A stretch of DNA of 64,000 nt from Mycobacterium genavense ATCC 51234 (lineage in GTDB: Bacteria > Actinomycetota > Actinomycetes > Mycobacteriales > Mycobacteriaceae). Each line of letters starts with the position of its first letter. The stretch's first letter is position 1. The stretch lies in the NCBI RefSeq assembly GCF_000526915.1, contig NZ_JAGZ01000002.1, positions 124,001-188,000 on the forward strand. The letters are read 5' to 3'. This document shows positions 28,431 to 39,471 of the stretch, one piece after another. The notes under the pieces are model-generated. The model had not been told where the DNA came from, made no database searches, and saw nothing but the letters and a program-made list of their open reading frames with translations. Position numbers and translations under genes: made by a program.

Positions 28431-28832
28431 GTGCCCGACGCCACCATCGCCCTGCGGATACTCGTCTACAGCGACAACCCCAACACCCGCGACGAAGTGA
28501 AGCGGGCGCTGGGCACGCGCCTGCACCCGGATCTACCCGAGTTGAACTACGTCGAGGTGGCTACCGGTCCGATGGTGATCCGCACCATGGATGAGGGCGG
28601 CATCGACCTGGCCATCCTCGACGGCGAAGCGACGCCGACCGGCGGCATGGGAATCGCCAAGCAACTCAAAGACGAACTCGAAAACTGCCCGCCGATCTTG
28701 GTGCTGACCGGTCGCCCGGACGACGCGTGGCTGGCGACGTGGTCGCGCGCCGAGGCCGCGGTACCGCATCCGATCGACCCGATAGTGCTGGGTCGCACCG
28801 TGCTCGGGTTGCTGCGCGCTCCCGCGATCTAG
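28431..28832 (+). CDS. Single-domain response-regulator-like protein (Rv3143 orthologue)
   Basis: A 133-residue stand-alone receiver-like protein with no output domain. It starts at GTG 28431 (MPDATIALRILVYSDNPNTR). The acidic pocket is degenerate: the usual DD pair is SDN, and the phospho-acceptor region is IDLAILDGEATPTGGMGIAK. The Thr in LVLTGRPDD and the terminal AAVPHPIDPIVLG follow. Length and sequence agree with M. tuberculosis Rv3143, which also precedes nuoA. Some atypical receivers work without phosphorylation; a link to the nuo operon is suggested by conserved adjacency only. Confidence 0.87.
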   Translation: MPDATIALRILVYSDNPNTRDEVKRALGTRLHPDLPELNYVEVATGPMVIRTMDEGGIDLAILDGEATPTGGMGIAKQLKDELENCPPILVLTGRPDDAWLATWSRAEAAVPHPIDPIVLGRTVLGLLRAPAI

Positions 28833-28910
28833 CCCGCCCACACCGCGCGCGGAGGCCGGCGAGCATGGCCAGGCTGCCCGCCGACGAGTTGTTGTCTAAA
28901 CTCGGCGAAG

Positions 28911-29008
28911 ATCACAGCCAAGTGATTACCATCACCCCGAGCACGCGTCCCAGCCACCTCAACGCTATGTTGAAGATCACTGTGATGGGCTACAGACCCG
29001 GCTCATCA
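28911..29008. promoter_or_regulatory. nuo operon upstream region with CRP-like site and repeated ATCAC/GTGAT pentamers
   Basis: Six copies of ATCAC or its complement GTGAT lie within 98 bases: 28911, 28922, 28931, 28976, 28982 and 29004. The pair at 28922-28935 reads GTGA-TTACCA-TCAC, the spacing of the mycobacterial CRP consensus (TGTGANNNNNNTCACA), about 134 bases upstream of nuoA. A second pair forms the tight palindrome ATCAC-T-GTGAT at 28976-28986. The short open frame 28865-29041 covering this region has no recognisable product and I do not call it a gene. Confidence 0.55.
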
Positions 29009-29068
29009 CAGCAGCCCGGTCGCCGCCTGGTCGCTTTATAGGCGGCCCACGACGGATCTTGGAGCGAG

Positions 29069-29446
29069 TTGAACGTCTACATACCCATCCTGGTGCTAGG
29101 CGGAATCGCCGCCGCCTTTGCTGTGGGCTCGGTGGTGATCGCCAGCCTGGCCGGCCCATCGCGGCACAACAAGTCGAAGATGGCGGCCTACGAATGTGGA
29201 ATCGAGCCGACCGCAACGTCGGTGAGTGGTCCGCATGCGACGCCCGGGCAGCGGTTTCCGGTGAAGTATTACCTGACCGCAATGCTGTTCATCGTCTTCG
29301 ACATCGAAATCGTATTCCTGTATCCGTGGGCGGTCAGCTACGACGCGCTGGGAACGTTCGCTCTGGTCGAGATGGTGGTGTTCATGCTGACGGTCTTCGT
29401 GGCCTACGCCTACGTGTGGCGCCGCGGCGGCCTGACCTGGGATTGA
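29069..29446 (+). CDS. nuoA: NADH-quinone oxidoreductase subunit A
   Basis: Membrane-arm subunit of proton-pumping complex I, near the quinone channel. TTG start at 29069 with GGAGCG upstream, giving [19 protein letters not shown]. Three membrane helices; the conserved loop after the first has [12 protein letters not shown] with the family Cys-Gly, then [20 protein letters not shown] with acidic residues inside the membrane. 125 residues. First gene of the 14-gene nuoA-N operon; nuoB follows after 8 bases. Confidence 0.93.
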   Translation: MNVYIPILVLGGIAAAFAVGSVVIASLAGPSRHNKSKMAAYECGIEPTATSVSGPHATPGQRFPVKYYLTAMLFIVFDIEIVFLYPWAVSYDALGTFALVEMVVFMLTVFVAYAYVWRRGGLTWD

Positions 29447-29454
29447 GGTAACTC

Positions 29455-30009
29455 ATGGGCCTGGAAGAACAGCTACCCGCCGGCATCCTGCTCGGGACGG
29501 TCGAGAAGATCGCCGGCTACGTCCGCAAGAACTCGCTGTGGCCGGCAACGTTCGGGTTGGCGTGCTGCGCGATCGAGATGATGGCAACGGCCGGACCGCG
29601 GTTCGACATCGCACGGTTCGGGATGGAGCGGTTCTCGGCGACGCCGCGGCAGGCCGACCTGATGATCGTGGCCGGACGGGTGAGCCAGAAGATGGCCCCG
29701 GTGCTGCGGCAGATCTACGACCAGATGGCAGAGCCGAAATGGGTGCTGGCCATGGGTGTCTGCGCGTCGTCGGGCGGGATGTTCAACAACTATGCGATCG
29801 TCCAGGGCGTGGACCACGTGGTTCCGGTGGACATCTACCTCCCCGGCTGCCCACCCCGCCCGGAGATGCTGTTGTACGCAATTCTGAAGCTGCACGAGAA
29901 GATTCAGCAAATGCCGCTGGGCGTGAACCGCGAGCAGGCCATCGCCGAAGCCGAGCAGGCGGCGCTGGGCGCCCGGCCCACCATCGAGATGCGTGGACTG
30001 CTGCGATGA
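29455..30009 (+). CDS. nuoB: NADH-quinone oxidoreductase subunit B
   Basis: Peripheral-arm subunit carrying the N2 4Fe-4S cluster, the last electron carrier before quinone. The adjacent Cys pair is in [17 protein letters not shown]; the other ligands are in [20 protein letters not shown] and [17 protein letters not shown]. 184 residues, usual length, intact. The stop overlaps the nuoC start (ATGA). Confidence 0.95.
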   Translation: MGLEEQLPAGILLGTVEKIAGYVRKNSLWPATFGLACCAIEMMATAGPRFDIARFGMERFSATPRQADLMIVAGRVSQKMAPVLRQIYDQMAEPKWVLAMGVCASSGGMFNNYAIVQGVDHVVPVDIYLPGCPPRPEMLLYAILKLHEKIQQMPLGVNREQAIAEAEQAALGARPTIEMRGLLR

Positions 30010-30734
30010 GCTCACCGGAACACGACCCGAAGGTAGCCGCCAGCGAAGTGGGCGGACTGGTGCCCTCCCGCGACGAAGAAGTGATCAACGTGCGCCGTGG
30101 CATGTTCGGCGTTTCCGGCTCGGGTGATACGTCCGGATACGGGCGGCTGGTGCGCGAGATCACGCTGCCGGGCAGCAGTCCCCGGCCCTACGGCGGCTAT
30201 TTCGACGATGTGGTCGACCGGCTGGCCGACTCGCTGAAGGCCGGCGGCATCGAATTCGAAAACGCCATAGAGAAAGTCGTCGTCGACCGCAACGAGCTGA
30301 CGTTGCACGTCCGCCGCGAGGCACTGCCACACGTGGCTCAACGGCTGCGCGACGAACCCGGACTGCGCTTCGAGATGTGCCTCGGGGTCAGCGGCGTGCA
30401 CTACCCGCACGAGACCGGCCGCGAACTGCACGCCGTCTACCCACTGCAGTCGATCACGCACAACCGCCGCGTCCGGTTGGAAGTGTCTGCGCCCGACGGG
30501 GATCCGCACGTCCCGTCGCTGTATGGCATCTACCCGACCAACGATTGGCACGAGCGCGAGACGTATGACTTCTTCGGCATCATCTTCGACGGGCATCCCT
30601 CGCTGACCCGCATCGAGATGCCGGACGACTGGCACGGCCATCCACAGCGCAAGGACTACCCGCTCGGCGGTGTTCCCGTCGAGTACAAGGGAGCACAGAT
30701 ACCCCCGCCCGACGAGCGGAGAGCGTACAACTAA
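30006..30734 (+). CDS. nuoC: NADH-quinone oxidoreductase subunit C
   Basis: Peripheral-arm 30-kDa subunit. The family signature appears as [20 protein letters not shown], followed by [20 protein letters not shown]. 242 residues, with an N-terminal extension beginning [20 protein letters not shown] as in other mycobacteria. The stop TAA shares its last base with the nuoD ATG. Intact. Confidence 0.95.
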   Translation: MSSPEHDPKVAASEVGGLVPSRDEEVINVRRGMFGVSGSGDTSGYGRLVREITLPGSSPRPYGGYFDDVVDRLADSLKAGGIEFENAIEKVVVDRNELTLHVRREALPHVAQRLRDEPGLRFEMCLGVSGVHYPHETGRELHAVYPLQSITHNRRVRLEVSAPDGDPHVPSLYGIYPTNDWHERETYDFFGIIFDGHPSLTRIEMPDDWHGHPQRKDYPLGGVPVEYKGAQIPPPDERRAYN

Positions 30735-32059
30735 TGAGCACAATCACCGACTCGACGCACGATGGTGGCGCCGAAACTGTCGTTGTCGCCGGCGGACAGG
30801 ACTGGGGGCAGGTCGTCGAGGCCGCCCGCGCCGCGGATCCCGGCGAACGCATCGTCGTCAACATGGGGCCCCAGCACCCGTCCACGCACGGGGTGTTGCG
30901 GCTGATCCTCGAGATCGAAGGCGAGACCGTCACCGAGGTCCGATGCGGAATCGGCTACCTGCACACCGGAATCGAGAAGAATCTCGAATACCGGTACTGG
31001 GCGCAGGGTGTCACCTTCGTGACCCGAATGGATTACCTGTCACCGTTTTTCAACGAGACCGCGTACTGTCTCGGTGTCGAGAAGCTGCTCGGCATCACCG
31101 ACGAGATTCCGGAGCGGGTCAGCGTCATCCGCGTCCTGATGATGGAGCTCAACCGGATCTCCTCGCATCTGGTCGCACTGGCCACCGGCGGCATGGAACT
31201 GGGCGCGATGACGCCGATGTTCGTCGGCTTCCGGGGACGCGAGATCGTCTTGACCCTGTTCGAGAAGATCAGTGGTCTGCGGATGAACAGCGCCTACATC
31301 CGCCCGGGCGGGTTGGCGCAGGACTTGCCGCCGGGCGCCGAAACCGACATCGTCGAAAGCCTCAAGGAACTCAAGCAAGTGCTGCGCGAGATGGGCGATC
31401 TGCTCAACGAAAACGCCATCTGGAAAGCGCGCACCGAGGACGTCGGCTATCTCGACTTGGCGGGCTGCATGGCGCTGGGTATCACCGGGCCGATCCTGCG
31501 TGCCACCAGCCTACCGCACGACCTGCGCAAGAGCGAGCCCTACTGCGGGTACGAGAACTACGAGTTCGACGTGATTACCGCCGACACGTGTGATGCGTAC
31601 GGGCGCTACATGATTCGCGTCAAGGAGATGTGGGAGTCGATCAAGATCGTGGAGCAGTGCCTGGACAAGCTCAAGCCCGGGCCGTACATGGTCGAGGACC
31701 GCAAGATTGCCTGGCCCGCCGACCTCAAGGTAGGCCCCGACGGCATGGGTAACTCGCCCGAGCACATCGCCAAGATCATGGGCGGGTCGATGGAAGCGCT
31801 GATCCACCACTTCAAGTTGGTGACCGAGGGCATCCGGGTGCCGGCCGGTCAGGTGTACAGCGCGGTGGAATCACCGCGCGGAGAACTCGGCGTGCACATG
31901 GTCAGCGACGGCGGAACCCGGCCTTACCGAGTGCATTATCGCGATCCTTCCTTCACCAATCTGCAGTCGGTCGCCGCGATGTGCGAGGGCGGGATGGTCG
32001 CCGATTTGATCACCGCGGTCGCCAGCATCGACCCGGTCATGGGCGGAGTCGACCGATGA
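30734..32059 (+). CDS. nuoD: NADH-quinone oxidoreductase subunit D
   Basis: Peripheral-arm 49-kDa subunit that forms the quinone-binding pocket with NuoB. Motif [20 protein letters not shown] carries the His residues of the quinone site; [14 protein letters not shown] and [19 protein letters not shown] follow. 441 residues, usual length. Stop overlaps the nuoE start by four bases. Intact. Confidence 0.95.
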   Translation: MSTITDSTHDGGAETVVVAGGQDWGQVVEAARAADPGERIVVNMGPQHPSTHGVLRLILEIEGETVTEVRCGIGYLHTGIEKNLEYRYWAQGVTFVTRMDYLSPFFNETAYCLGVEKLLGITDEIPERVSVIRVLMMELNRISSHLVALATGGMELGAMTPMFVGFRGREIVLTLFEKISGLRMNSAYIRPGGLAQDLPPGAETDIVESLKELKQVLREMGDLLNENAIWKARTEDVGYLDLAGCMALGITGPILRATSLPHDLRKSEPYCGYENYEFDVITADTCDAYGRYMIRVKEMWESIKIVEQCLDKLKPGPYMVEDRKIAWPADLKVGPDGMGNSPEHIAKIMGGSMEALIHHFKLVTEGIRVPAGQVYSAVESPRGELGVHMVSDGGTRPYRVHYRDPSFTNLQSVAAMCEGGMVADLITAVASIDPVMGGVDR

Positions 32060-32838
32060 CGGTACCCAATGGTGACTCAAAAAAGGTGAGCAGCGGCGAA
32101 CGGGTGTTCCTGCGCCTCGGGCCGCCGCCCGAAGAACCCAACCAGTTCGTGGTTGAGGGTGCGCCGCAGTCGTATTCGCCGGAGGCCCGGGCTCGGCTGG
32201 AGGTCGACGCCAAGGAGATCATCAGCCGCTACCCCAACAAGCGCTCCGCGTTGTTGCCGTTGCTGCACCTGGTCCAAGCGGAGGATTCCTACCTGACCCC
32301 GGCGGGCCTGGAGTTCTGCGGCGAGCAGCTCGGGCTGACCGGCGCCGAGGTATCGGCGGTGGGCAGCTTCTACACGATGTACCGCCGCGGCCCCACCGGC
32401 GATTACGTGGTCGGCGTCTGCACCAACACACTGTGCGCGGTGATGGGCGGCGACGCGATATTCGATTCGCTCAAAGAGCATCTCGGTATCGGCAACGACG
32501 AAACCACCGCCGACGAATCGGTCACCCTGCAGCACATCGAATGCAACGCGGCATGCGATTTCGCGCCGGTGGTGATGGTCAACTGGGAGTTCTACGACAA
32601 CCAGACGGTCGAGTCCGCGATCGAACTGGTCGACTCGCTGCGGGCCGGCCAGCCCAAGGCGCCCACCCGCGGTGCACCCCTGTGCAAATTCCGCGAGACG
32701 TCCCGCATCCTGGCCGGCCTCCCCGACGAGCGCCCCGACGAAGGCCAGGGTGGCGCTGGCGCAGCCACTTTGGCGGGGCTGCGGGTCGCGAAGGAGAAGG
32801 GCATGGAACCCCCGCCGGCTCCCGGAGGCAAGTCATGA
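32056..32838 (+). CDS. nuoE: NADH-quinone oxidoreductase subunit E
   Basis: 24-kDa thioredoxin-like subunit with the N1a 2Fe-2S cluster. Its four Cys ligands are in [14 protein letters not shown] and [20 protein letters not shown]. 260 residues, including a Pro/Gly-rich C-terminal extension ([20 protein letters not shown] onward) that is usual in mycobacteria. Stop overlaps nuoF start (ATGA). Intact. Confidence 0.94.
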   Translation: MTVPNGDSKKVSSGERVFLRLGPPPEEPNQFVVEGAPQSYSPEARARLEVDAKEIISRYPNKRSALLPLLHLVQAEDSYLTPAGLEFCGEQLGLTGAEVSAVGSFYTMYRRGPTGDYVVGVCTNTLCAVMGGDAIFDSLKEHLGIGNDETTADESVTLQHIECNAACDFAPVVMVNWEFYDNQTVESAIELVDSLRAGQPKAPTRGAPLCKFRETSRILAGLPDERPDEGQGGAGAATLAGLRVAKEKGMEPPPAPGGKS

Positions 32839-34169
32839 CCACCCCGCTGACCCCAGTCATCAGCCGCTACTGGGACGACCCGAAGTCGTTCACGCTGGAG
32901 ACCTACCAACGTCACGACGGCTACCAGGCGCTGAAGAAGGCGCTGGCGATGGATCCCGACGCGGTGATCGGGGCCGTGAAGGACTCGGGCCTACGCGGTC
33001 GTGGCGGCGCCGGCTTCTCGACCGGAACCAAGTGGTCGTTCATCCCGCAGGGCGACTCCGGCCCGGCCGCCAAGCCGCACTACCTGGTGGTCAACGCCGA
33101 CGAGTCGGAACCCGGTACGTGCAAAGACATTCCGCTGATGCTGGCGACGCCCCACCTGCTGGTGGAGGGTGCCATCATCGCCTCCTATGTGATCCGGGCC
33201 AGCCACGCCTTCATCTACGTACGCGGCGAGGTGGTGCCCGTGCTGCGCCGGCTGCAGAACGCGGTTGCTGAGGCGTACGCCGCCGGTTATTTGGGCCGCG
33301 ACATCCTGGGCTCCGGTTTCAATTTGGAGTTGGTGGTGCACGCCGGTGCGGGCGCCTACATCTGCGGCGAGGAAACCGCGCTGTTGGAGGGGCTGGAGGG
33401 CCGGCGCGGCCAGCCCCGGCTGCGCCCGCCGTTCCCCGCCGTGGCAGGACTCTACGGCTGCCCCACGGTGATCAACAACGTCGAAACCATCGCCAGCGTA
33501 CCGTCGATCATTCTCAACGGCGTCGAATGGTTCCGGTCGATGGGCAGCGAGAAATCGCCTGGCTTCACCCTGTATTCGCTGTCCGGGCACGTCACCCGCC
33601 CCGGCCAGTACGAAGCCCCGCTGGGCATCACGCTGCGCGAGTTGCTCGACTACGCCGGTGGGGTCCGCGCCGGACACCGGCTGAAGTTCTGGACACCGGG
33701 GGGATCGTCGACACCGCTGCTCACCGACGAACACCTCGACGTGCCACTGGATTACGAGGGGGTGGGCGCCGCCGGCTCGATGCTGGGCACCAAGGCGCTG
33801 GAGATCTTTGACGAGACCACCTGCGTAGTGCGCGCGGTGCAGCGCTGGTCCTACTTCTACAAGCACGAGTCGTGCGGCAAATGCACACCGTGCCGCGAGG
33901 GCACGTTCTGGCTCGACCAGATCTACACACGGCTCGAGACGGGTAAGGGCACGCACGAGGATCTGGACAAATTGCTGGACATCTCCGACGCAATCCTCGG
34001 AAAGTCGTTCTGCGCGTTAGGCGACGGTGCGGCCAGCCCGGTGATGTCGTCGATCAAGTATTTCCGCGACGAGTACATCGCCCACGTCGAAGGAGGCGGC
34101 TGCCCGTTCGACCCCCGAGAGTCCATGCTTACGGCAGGGCCGAATGGCCGGAAAGGGGCACAGTCCTGA
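32835..34169 (+). CDS. nuoF: NADH-quinone oxidoreductase subunit F
   Basis: 51-kDa subunit that oxidises NADH at FMN and passes electrons to the N3 4Fe-4S cluster. NADH/FMN site [16 protein letters not shown] and [38 protein letters not shown]; cluster ligands in [16 protein letters not shown] plus the later Cys in [13 protein letters not shown]. 444 residues, intact. Stop shares one base with the nuoG start. Confidence 0.95.
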   Translation: MTTPLTPVISRYWDDPKSFTLETYQRHDGYQALKKALAMDPDAVIGAVKDSGLRGRGGAGFSTGTKWSFIPQGDSGPAAKPHYLVVNADESEPGTCKDIPLMLATPHLLVEGAIIASYVIRASHAFIYVRGEVVPVLRRLQNAVAEAYAAGYLGRDILGSGFNLELVVHAGAGAYICGEETALLEGLEGRRGQPRLRPPFPAVAGLYGCPTVINNVETIASVPSIILNGVEWFRSMGSEKSPGFTLYSLSGHVTRPGQYEAPLGITLRELLDYAGGVRAGHRLKFWTPGGSSTPLLTDEHLDVPLDYEGVGAAGSMLGTKALEIFDETTCVVRAVQRWSYFYKHESCGKCTPCREGTFWLDQIYTRLETGKGTHEDLDKLLDISDAILGKSFCALGDGAASPVMSSIKYFRDEYIAHVEGGGCPFDPRESMLTAGPNGRKGAQS

Positions 34170-36586
34170 TGACCACCGCGGCCAAGACCCAGACCGGCGA
34201 CGAGGTGACGCCGCCAGACATGGTGACGCTGACCATCGACGGCACCCAAATCTCGGTCCCCAAGGGAACTCTGGTGATCCGCGCGGCCGAGTTGATGGGT
34301 ATCCAGATTCCGAGGTTCTGCGACCACCCGTTGCTCGACCCGGTCGGAGCGTGCCGCCAGTGCATGGTCGAGGTGGAGGGGCAGCGCAAGCCGATGGCGT
34401 CGTGCACCATCGTGTGCACCGACGACATGGTGGTGCGCACCCAGCTCACCTCCGAGGCCGCGGACAAGGCCCAGCACGGCGTGATGGAGCTGCTGCTGAT
34501 CAACCACCCGCTGGACTGCCCGATGTGCGACAAGGGCGGCGAATGCCCCCTGCAAAACCAAGCAATGTCCAACGGCCGCACCGATTCTCGTTTCGAAGAT
34601 GTCAAGCGCACCTTCGCCAAGCCCATCAACATCTCGTCGCAGGTGCTGCTGGACCGCGAACGGTGCATCCTGTGCGCGCGTTGCACCAGGTTCTCCGAGC
34701 AGATCGCCGGAGATCCGTTCATCGACATGCAGGAACGCGGCGCCCTGCAGCAGGTCGGCATCTACGCCAACGAACCATTCGACTCCTACTTCTCGGGCAA
34801 CACCGTGCAGATCTGCCCGGTGGGCGCGCTGACCGGCACCGCCTACCGATTCCGGGCCCGCCCATTCGACCTGGTCTCCAGCCCCAGCGTGTGCGAGCAC
34901 TGCGCCGGCGGCTGCGCCGAGCGCACCGACCACCGCCGCGGCAAGGTGCTGCGCCGGCTCGCCGGTGACGACCCCGAGGTCAACGAGGAGTGGAACTGCG
35001 ACAAGGGCCGGTGGGCTTTCCGCTACGACACTCAGCCCGACGTGCTCACCACTCCCCTGGTCCGTGACGCCGACGGCACGCTGCAGCCCGCGTCGTGGGC
35101 CCACGCGATCGTGGCCGCGACGCAGGGCCTCGAATCAGCCCGCGGTCGCACCGGTGTGCTAGTCGGGGGCCGCGGTACTTGGGAAGACGCCTACGCTTAC
35201 TCCAAGTTCGCGCGAATCGTGTTGGACACCAACGACATCGACTTCCGTGCCCGCCCATCCTCAGCCGAAGAAACGGAGTTTCTCGCGGCACGCATCGCGG
35301 GCCGACCGCTCACGGTCACCTTCTCCGATCTGGAATCGGCGCCGGTGGTCGTGCTGGTCGGTTTCGAGCCGGAGGACGAGGCACCGATCGTCTTCCTGCG
35401 GCTGCGCAAGGCCGCACGCAAGCGCGGCGTGCCGATCTACGCGGTCGCCCCGTTCGCCACTCGCGCGCTGACGAAGATGTCGGGTCGGCTGCTTCAAACC
35501 GTGCCCGGCGCGGAACCGTCCACACTGGACGGCCTGGCCACCGGCGAGGTGGGCGAGCTGCTGGCGAAGGCCGGAGCGGTCATCATGGTCGGCGAACGCC
35601 TGGCCACGGTGCCGGGCGGATTGTCCGCGGCGGCGCGTCTGGCCGATGCCACCGGGGCGCGACTGGCCTGGGTGCCGCGACGCGCCGGCGAACGTGGCGC
35701 GCTCGAAGCCGGCGCACTGCCCGGCCTGTTGCCAGGCGGTCGTTCGGTGGCCGACGATACCGCCCGTGCCGAGGTGGCGGCGGCCTGGAATGTCGACGAA
35801 TTGCCTTCTGCCGCAGGGCGTGACGTCGACGGCATCCTGGCCGCCGCGACGGACGGAAGCCTGGGCGCGCTGCTGGTCGGCGGTATCGAGCCGGGCGACT
35901 TCGCCGATCCGGATGCGGTGCTGGCCGCGCTGGACGCCGCCAACTTCGTCGTCAGCCTGGAACTGCGGCACAGCGAGGTCACCGAACGCGCCGATGTCGT
36001 GTTCCCCGTCGCGTCCACCACACAGAAGGCGGGTGCATTCGTCAACTGGGAAGGCCGGTTCCGGCCGTTCGAGCCCGCGCTACACGGCACCACCCAGCGA
36101 GCCACCCAATCCGATCACCAGATCCTTGACACGCTGGCCGACGAAATGGGTGTCTACCTCGGGATGACCGGCGTCCAGGCGGCTCGCGAGCAAGTCTCGG
36201 CGCTGGGCAACTGGGAGGGCGAGCGCGCAAGCGGCGCAACCGTTCAAGCACCCGAGCCGCCGCGGCCCGGCCAGGGCGAGGCGGTGCTCACCGGCTGGCG
36301 AATGATGCTCGACAACGGTCGTGCGCAAGACGGCGAACCGTATCTGGCGGGCACGGCACGCAAACCCGTGGCCCGGCTGTCGGCCGGCACCGCGACCGAG
36401 ATCGGCGCGTCCGAGGGCGACACGGTCACGGTCAGCACGTCGCGAGGATCAATCAGCTTGCCGCTGAACATCACTGACATGCCCGACCGAGTGGTGTGGC
36501 TACCGCTGAACTCGCCCGGCTCGGCGGTGCAGCGGGACCTGGGCGTCACCGTCGGCAGCGTGGTGAAGATCGGAGTGGGCTCATGA
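34169..36586 (+). CDS. nuoG: NADH-quinone oxidoreductase subunit G
   Basis: Largest peripheral-arm subunit (805 residues), carrying several Fe-S clusters. N-terminal 2Fe-2S domain with [18 protein letters not shown]; the His-ligand region precedes [17 protein letters not shown]; 4Fe-4S ligands in [16 protein letters not shown] and, further on, [11 protein letters not shown] with CDKGRWAF. The second half is a molybdopterin-oxidoreductase-like domain with no role in catalysis here. In M. tuberculosis NuoG is reported to suppress macrophage apoptosis. Stop overlaps nuoH start by four bases. Intact. Confidence 0.95.
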   Translation: MTTAAKTQTGDEVTPPDMVTLTIDGTQISVPKGTLVIRAAELMGIQIPRFCDHPLLDPVGACRQCMVEVEGQRKPMASCTIVCTDDMVVRTQLTSEAADKAQHGVMELLLINHPLDCPMCDKGGECPLQNQAMSNGRTDSRFEDVKRTFAKPINISSQVLLDRERCILCARCTRFSEQIAGDPFIDMQERGALQQVGIYANEPFDSYFSGNTVQICPVGALTGTAYRFRARPFDLVSSPSVCEHCAGGCAERTDHRRGKVLRRLAGDDPEVNEEWNCDKGRWAFRYDTQPDVLTTPLVRDADGTLQPASWAHAIVAATQGLESARGRTGVLVGGRGTWEDAYAYSKFARIVLDTNDIDFRARPSSAEETEFLAARIAGRPLTVTFSDLESAPVVVLVGFEPEDEAPIVFLRLRKAARKRGVPIYAVAPFATRALTKMSGRLLQTVPGAEPSTLDGLATGEVGELLAKAGAVIMVGERLATVPGGLSAAARLADATGARLAWVPRRAGERGALEAGALPGLLPGGRSVADDTARAEVAAAWNVDELPSAAGRDVDGILAAATDGSLGALLVGGIEPGDFADPDAVLAALDAANFVVSLELRHSEVTERADVVFPVASTTQKAGAFVNWEGRFRPFEPALHGTTQRATQSDHQILDTLADEMGVYLGMTGVQAAREQVSALGNWEGERASGATVQAPEPPRPGQGEAVLTGWRMMLDNGRAQDGEPYLAGTARKPVARLSAGTATEIGASEGDTVTVSTSRGSISLPLNITDMPDRVVWLPLNSPGSAVQRDLGVTVGSVVKIGVGS

Positions 36587-37854
36587 CGAGCACCTTGACC
36601 GCCTTCGGACACGACACCTGGTGGCTGGTGCTGGGCAAGGCGCTGGCGATCTTCGTCTTCTTGATGCTGAACGTCTTGCTCGCGATCCTGCTCGAGCGCA
36701 AGATCCTCGGCTGGATGCAGCGCCGGCCCGGCCCCAACCGGGCGGGACCCTGGGGAGTCCTGCAGAGTCTGGCCGACGGAATCAAGCTGGCGCTCAAGGA
36801 GAGCATCACTCCCCGCGGCGTAGACTGGTTCGTCTACATGGCGGCGCCGGTCATCTCGACGATCCCCGCGTTCACCGCGTTCGCGTTCATCCCGTTCGGC
36901 CCCGAGGTGACGGTCTTCGGCCACCGCACGCCGCTGCAGTTGACCGACGTGCCGGCCGCGGTGCTGTTCATCCTGGGGCTCTCCGCGATCGGCGTCTACG
37001 GCATCGTGTTGGGCGGCTGGGCATCCGGCTCGACGTACCCGCTGCTGGGTGGGGTCCGGTCCACCGCGCAGGTCATCTCCTACGAGGTGTCGATGGGGCT
37101 GTCGTTCGCGGCGGTCTTCCTGTTCGCCGGCACCATGTCGACGTCCGGAATCATCAAGGCGCAGGACGGCGTCTGGTACATCTTTCTGTTGCTGCCGTCG
37201 TTCATCATCTACCTGATCTCGATGGTCGGCGAAACCAACCGCGCCCCATTCGATCTGCCGGAAGCCGAGGGTGAACTCGTCGCCGGCTTCCACACCGAGT
37301 ACTCGTCGCTGAAATTCGCGATGTTCATGCTCGCCGAATACGTCAACATGATGACGGTTTCGTCGCTCGCCACGTTGATGTTCTTCGGCGGCTGGCACGC
37401 CCCGTGGCCGCTGAACATGTGGGACGGCGCCAACACCGGCTGGTGGCCGGTGCTCTGGTTCACCGCGAAGATGTGGGTGTTCCTGTTCATCTACATGTGG
37501 CTGCGGGCCAGTCTGCCCCGGCTGCGCTACGACCAGTTCATGGCCCTGGGCTGGAAACTCCTTATCCCCGCATCGCTGGTGTGGGTGCTGATCGCGGCGG
37601 TCATCCGCACGCTGCGCAACCAGGGGTACGCCCATTGGACTCCGCTGTTGGTGGTCTGCAGCCTGGTCTTCGCCGTGGCGCTGGTGATGTTGTTGCGCAA
37701 GCCATTCAGCACACCGGGCAATCGCGCACTGGCACGGGAGCTGCGCAAGCGCGCCGACGCTCTACCGCCCCCGCCGGCCTTCCCGACCCCACCGTTGCCG
37801 GGCAAAGTGCTGACGTCGGCAGTCAGTGCGAGCAAGGAGGAAGCACATGGCTAA
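36583..37854 (+). CDS. nuoH: NADH-quinone oxidoreductase subunit H
   Basis: Membrane subunit joining the quinone cavity to the proton pumps. About eight helices. Signatures: [20 protein letters not shown] and [20 protein letters not shown] followed by [19 protein letters not shown]. 423 residues, with a hydrophilic C-terminal extension ([19 protein letters not shown]). The last 8 bases overlap the nuoI start. Intact. Confidence 0.95.
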   Translation: MTSTLTAFGHDTWWLVLGKALAIFVFLMLNVLLAILLERKILGWMQRRPGPNRAGPWGVLQSLADGIKLALKESITPRGVDWFVYMAAPVISTIPAFTAFAFIPFGPEVTVFGHRTPLQLTDVPAAVLFILGLSAIGVYGIVLGGWASGSTYPLLGGVRSTAQVISYEVSMGLSFAAVFLFAGTMSTSGIIKAQDGVWYIFLLLPSFIIYLISMVGETNRAPFDLPEAEGELVAGFHTEYSSLKFAMFMLAEYVNMMTVSSLATLMFFGGWHAPWPLNMWDGANTGWWPVLWFTAKMWVFLFIYMWLRASLPRLRYDQFMALGWKLLIPASLVWVLIAAVIRTLRNQGYAHWTPLLVVCSLVFAVALVMLLRKPFSTPGNRALARELRKRADALPPPPAFPTPPLPGKVLTSAVSASKEEAHG

Positions 37855-38392
37855 ATTCCTCGACGCCGTGGCCGGATTCGGCGTGACGTTCGCGGCAATG
37901 TTCAAAAAGACTGTCACCCAGGAGTATCCGGAGAAACCCGGCCCGGTCGCCCCGCGCTATCACGGCCGTCACCAACTCAACCGGTACCCCGACGGCCTGG
38001 AGAAATGCATCGGCTGCGAGCTGTGCGCCTGGGCCTGCCCAGCCGACGCGATCTACGTCGAGGGCGCCGACAACACCGATGAGGCACGGTTTTCGCCGGG
38101 AGAGCGGTACGGACGGGTGTACCAGATCAATTATCTACGGTGCATCGGCTGCGGTCTGTGCATCGAGGCCTGCCCGACCCGCGCGCTGACGATGACCAAC
38201 AACTACGAGATGGCCGACGACAACCGCGCCGACCTGATCTACGAAAAAGACCGGCTGCTGGCGCCGTTGCTGCAAAACATGCTCGCGCCGCCGCACCCGA
38301 GGACCGAAGGCGCCACCGACAAGGACTACTACCTGGGCAACGTCACCGCGGATGGCTTGCGCCGCAATCAGAACGCAGGAGACGCCCGGTGA
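37847..38392 (+). CDS. nuoI: NADH-quinone oxidoreductase subunit I
   Basis: Subunit with two 4Fe-4S clusters (N6a and N6b) that carry electrons to NuoB. Ligand motifs: [19 protein letters not shown] and [19 protein letters not shown]. 181 residues. I chose the ATG at 37847 ([19 protein letters not shown]), preceded by AAGGAGG; an upstream in-frame start at 37826 is inside nuoH. Stop overlaps nuoJ GTG (GTGA). Intact. Confidence 0.95.
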   Translation: MAKFLDAVAGFGVTFAAMFKKTVTQEYPEKPGPVAPRYHGRHQLNRYPDGLEKCIGCELCAWACPADAIYVEGADNTDEARFSPGERYGRVYQINYLRCIGCGLCIEACPTRALTMTNNYEMADDNRADLIYEKDRLLAPLLQNMLAPPHPRTEGATDKDYYLGNVTADGLRRNQNAGDAR

Positions 38393-39165
38393 TCACCAAC
38401 CTGGCCAGCGACGTTATCACTCGCACCTCCACCGGCGAAGCGGTGGCCTTCTGGCTGCTGGGCGCTCTCGCCGTGATCGGCGCGATCGGGGTGGTCACGG
38501 CCGTCAATGCCGTGTACTCGGCGATGTTCCTGGCGATGACCATGATCATCCTGGCGATCTTCTACATGATCCAGGACGCACTGTTCTTGGGCGTGGTTCA
38601 AGTCGTGGTCTACACCGGCGCGGTGATGATGCTGTTCCTGTTCGTGCTGATGCTGATCGGCGTGGATTCCGCGGAGTCGCTGAAGGAAACGCTGCGCGGC
38701 CAGCGCGTCGCCGCGGTGATCACCGGAGTAGGGTTCGGCATCCTGCTGGTCGCCGCCATCGGCAAGGTGACAACCGGTGGCTTCGTCGGACTGACCACCG
38801 CGAACGCCAACGGCAACGTCGAAGGCCTGGCCGCACTGATCTTTTCGCGCTATCTGTGGGCATTCGAACTGACCAGCGCCCTGCTGATCGCCGCCGCGGT
38901 CGGGGCGATGGTGCTCGCGCACCGCGAACGTTTCGAACGCCGCAAGACCCAGCGCGAACTCTCCGAAGAGCGGTTCCGCTCCGGCGGTCGCCCGACCCCG
39001 CTGCCCAGCCCCGGCGTCTATGCCCGCCACAACGCGGTCGACGTGGCCGCGTTGCTGCCCGACGGTTCCTACTCGGATCTGTCGGTGTCGAGCATGTTGC
39101 AAACCCGCGGCGCGGACGGCAAGCAAACACCCCGCGCCCAAGCCATCAAAGGCGGTACGTCGTGA
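38389..39165 (+). CDS. nuoJ: NADH-quinone oxidoreductase subunit J
   Basis: Membrane-arm subunit with five helices. The third helix region [18 protein letters not shown] carries the conserved pi-bulge helix of this subunit, preceded by [17 protein letters not shown]. 258 residues; the soluble C-terminal tail ([17 protein letters not shown] onward) is longer than in E. coli, as usual in mycobacteria. GTG start at 38389. Stop overlaps the nuoK GTG. Intact. Confidence 0.93.
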   Translation: MITNLASDVITRTSTGEAVAFWLLGALAVIGAIGVVTAVNAVYSAMFLAMTMIILAIFYMIQDALFLGVVQVVVYTGAVMMLFLFVLMLIGVDSAESLKETLRGQRVAAVITGVGFGILLVAAIGKVTTGGFVGLTTANANGNVEGLAALIFSRYLWAFELTSALLIAAAVGAMVLAHRERFERRKTQRELSEERFRSGGRPTPLPSPGVYARHNAVDVAALLPDGSYSDLSVSSMLQTRGADGKQTPRAQAIKGGTS

Positions 39166-39461
39166 ATCCGGCCAACTACCTCTACCTTTCGGCGCTGCTC
39201 TTCACGATCGGGGCCTCGGGTGTGCTGCTGCGCCGCAACGCCATCGTCATGTTCATGTGCGTCGAGCTGATGCTCAACGCCGTGAACCTGGCGTTCGTCA
39301 CCTTCGCGCGCATGCACGGCCACCTGGACGGGCAGATGATCGCGTTCTTCACGATGGTGGTGGCCGCGTGCGAGGTCGTCATCGGCCTGGCCATCATCAT
39401 GACGATTTTCCGTGCCCGCAAATCGGCGTCGGTCGACGACGCGAACCTACTCAAAGGCTAA
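39162..39461 (+). CDS. nuoK: NADH-quinone oxidoreductase subunit K
   Basis: Small membrane-arm subunit, 99 residues, three helices. Conserved intramembrane Glu residues are in [17 protein letters not shown] and [21 protein letters not shown] start ([20 protein letters not shown]) overlapping the nuoJ stop. nuoL starts after a 10-base gap. Intact. Confidence 0.94.
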   Translation: MNPANYLYLSALLFTIGASGVLLRRNAIVMFMCVELMLNAVNLAFVTFARMHGHLDGQMIAFFTMVVAACEVVIGLAIIMTIFRARKSASVDDANLLKG

Positions 39462-39471
39462 GAACGCCACG

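Noticed and set aside
28865..29041. 58-codon open frame before nuoA
   Set aside because: No recognisable product, and it covers the cluster of regulatory pentamers. More likely to be promoter and leader sequence.
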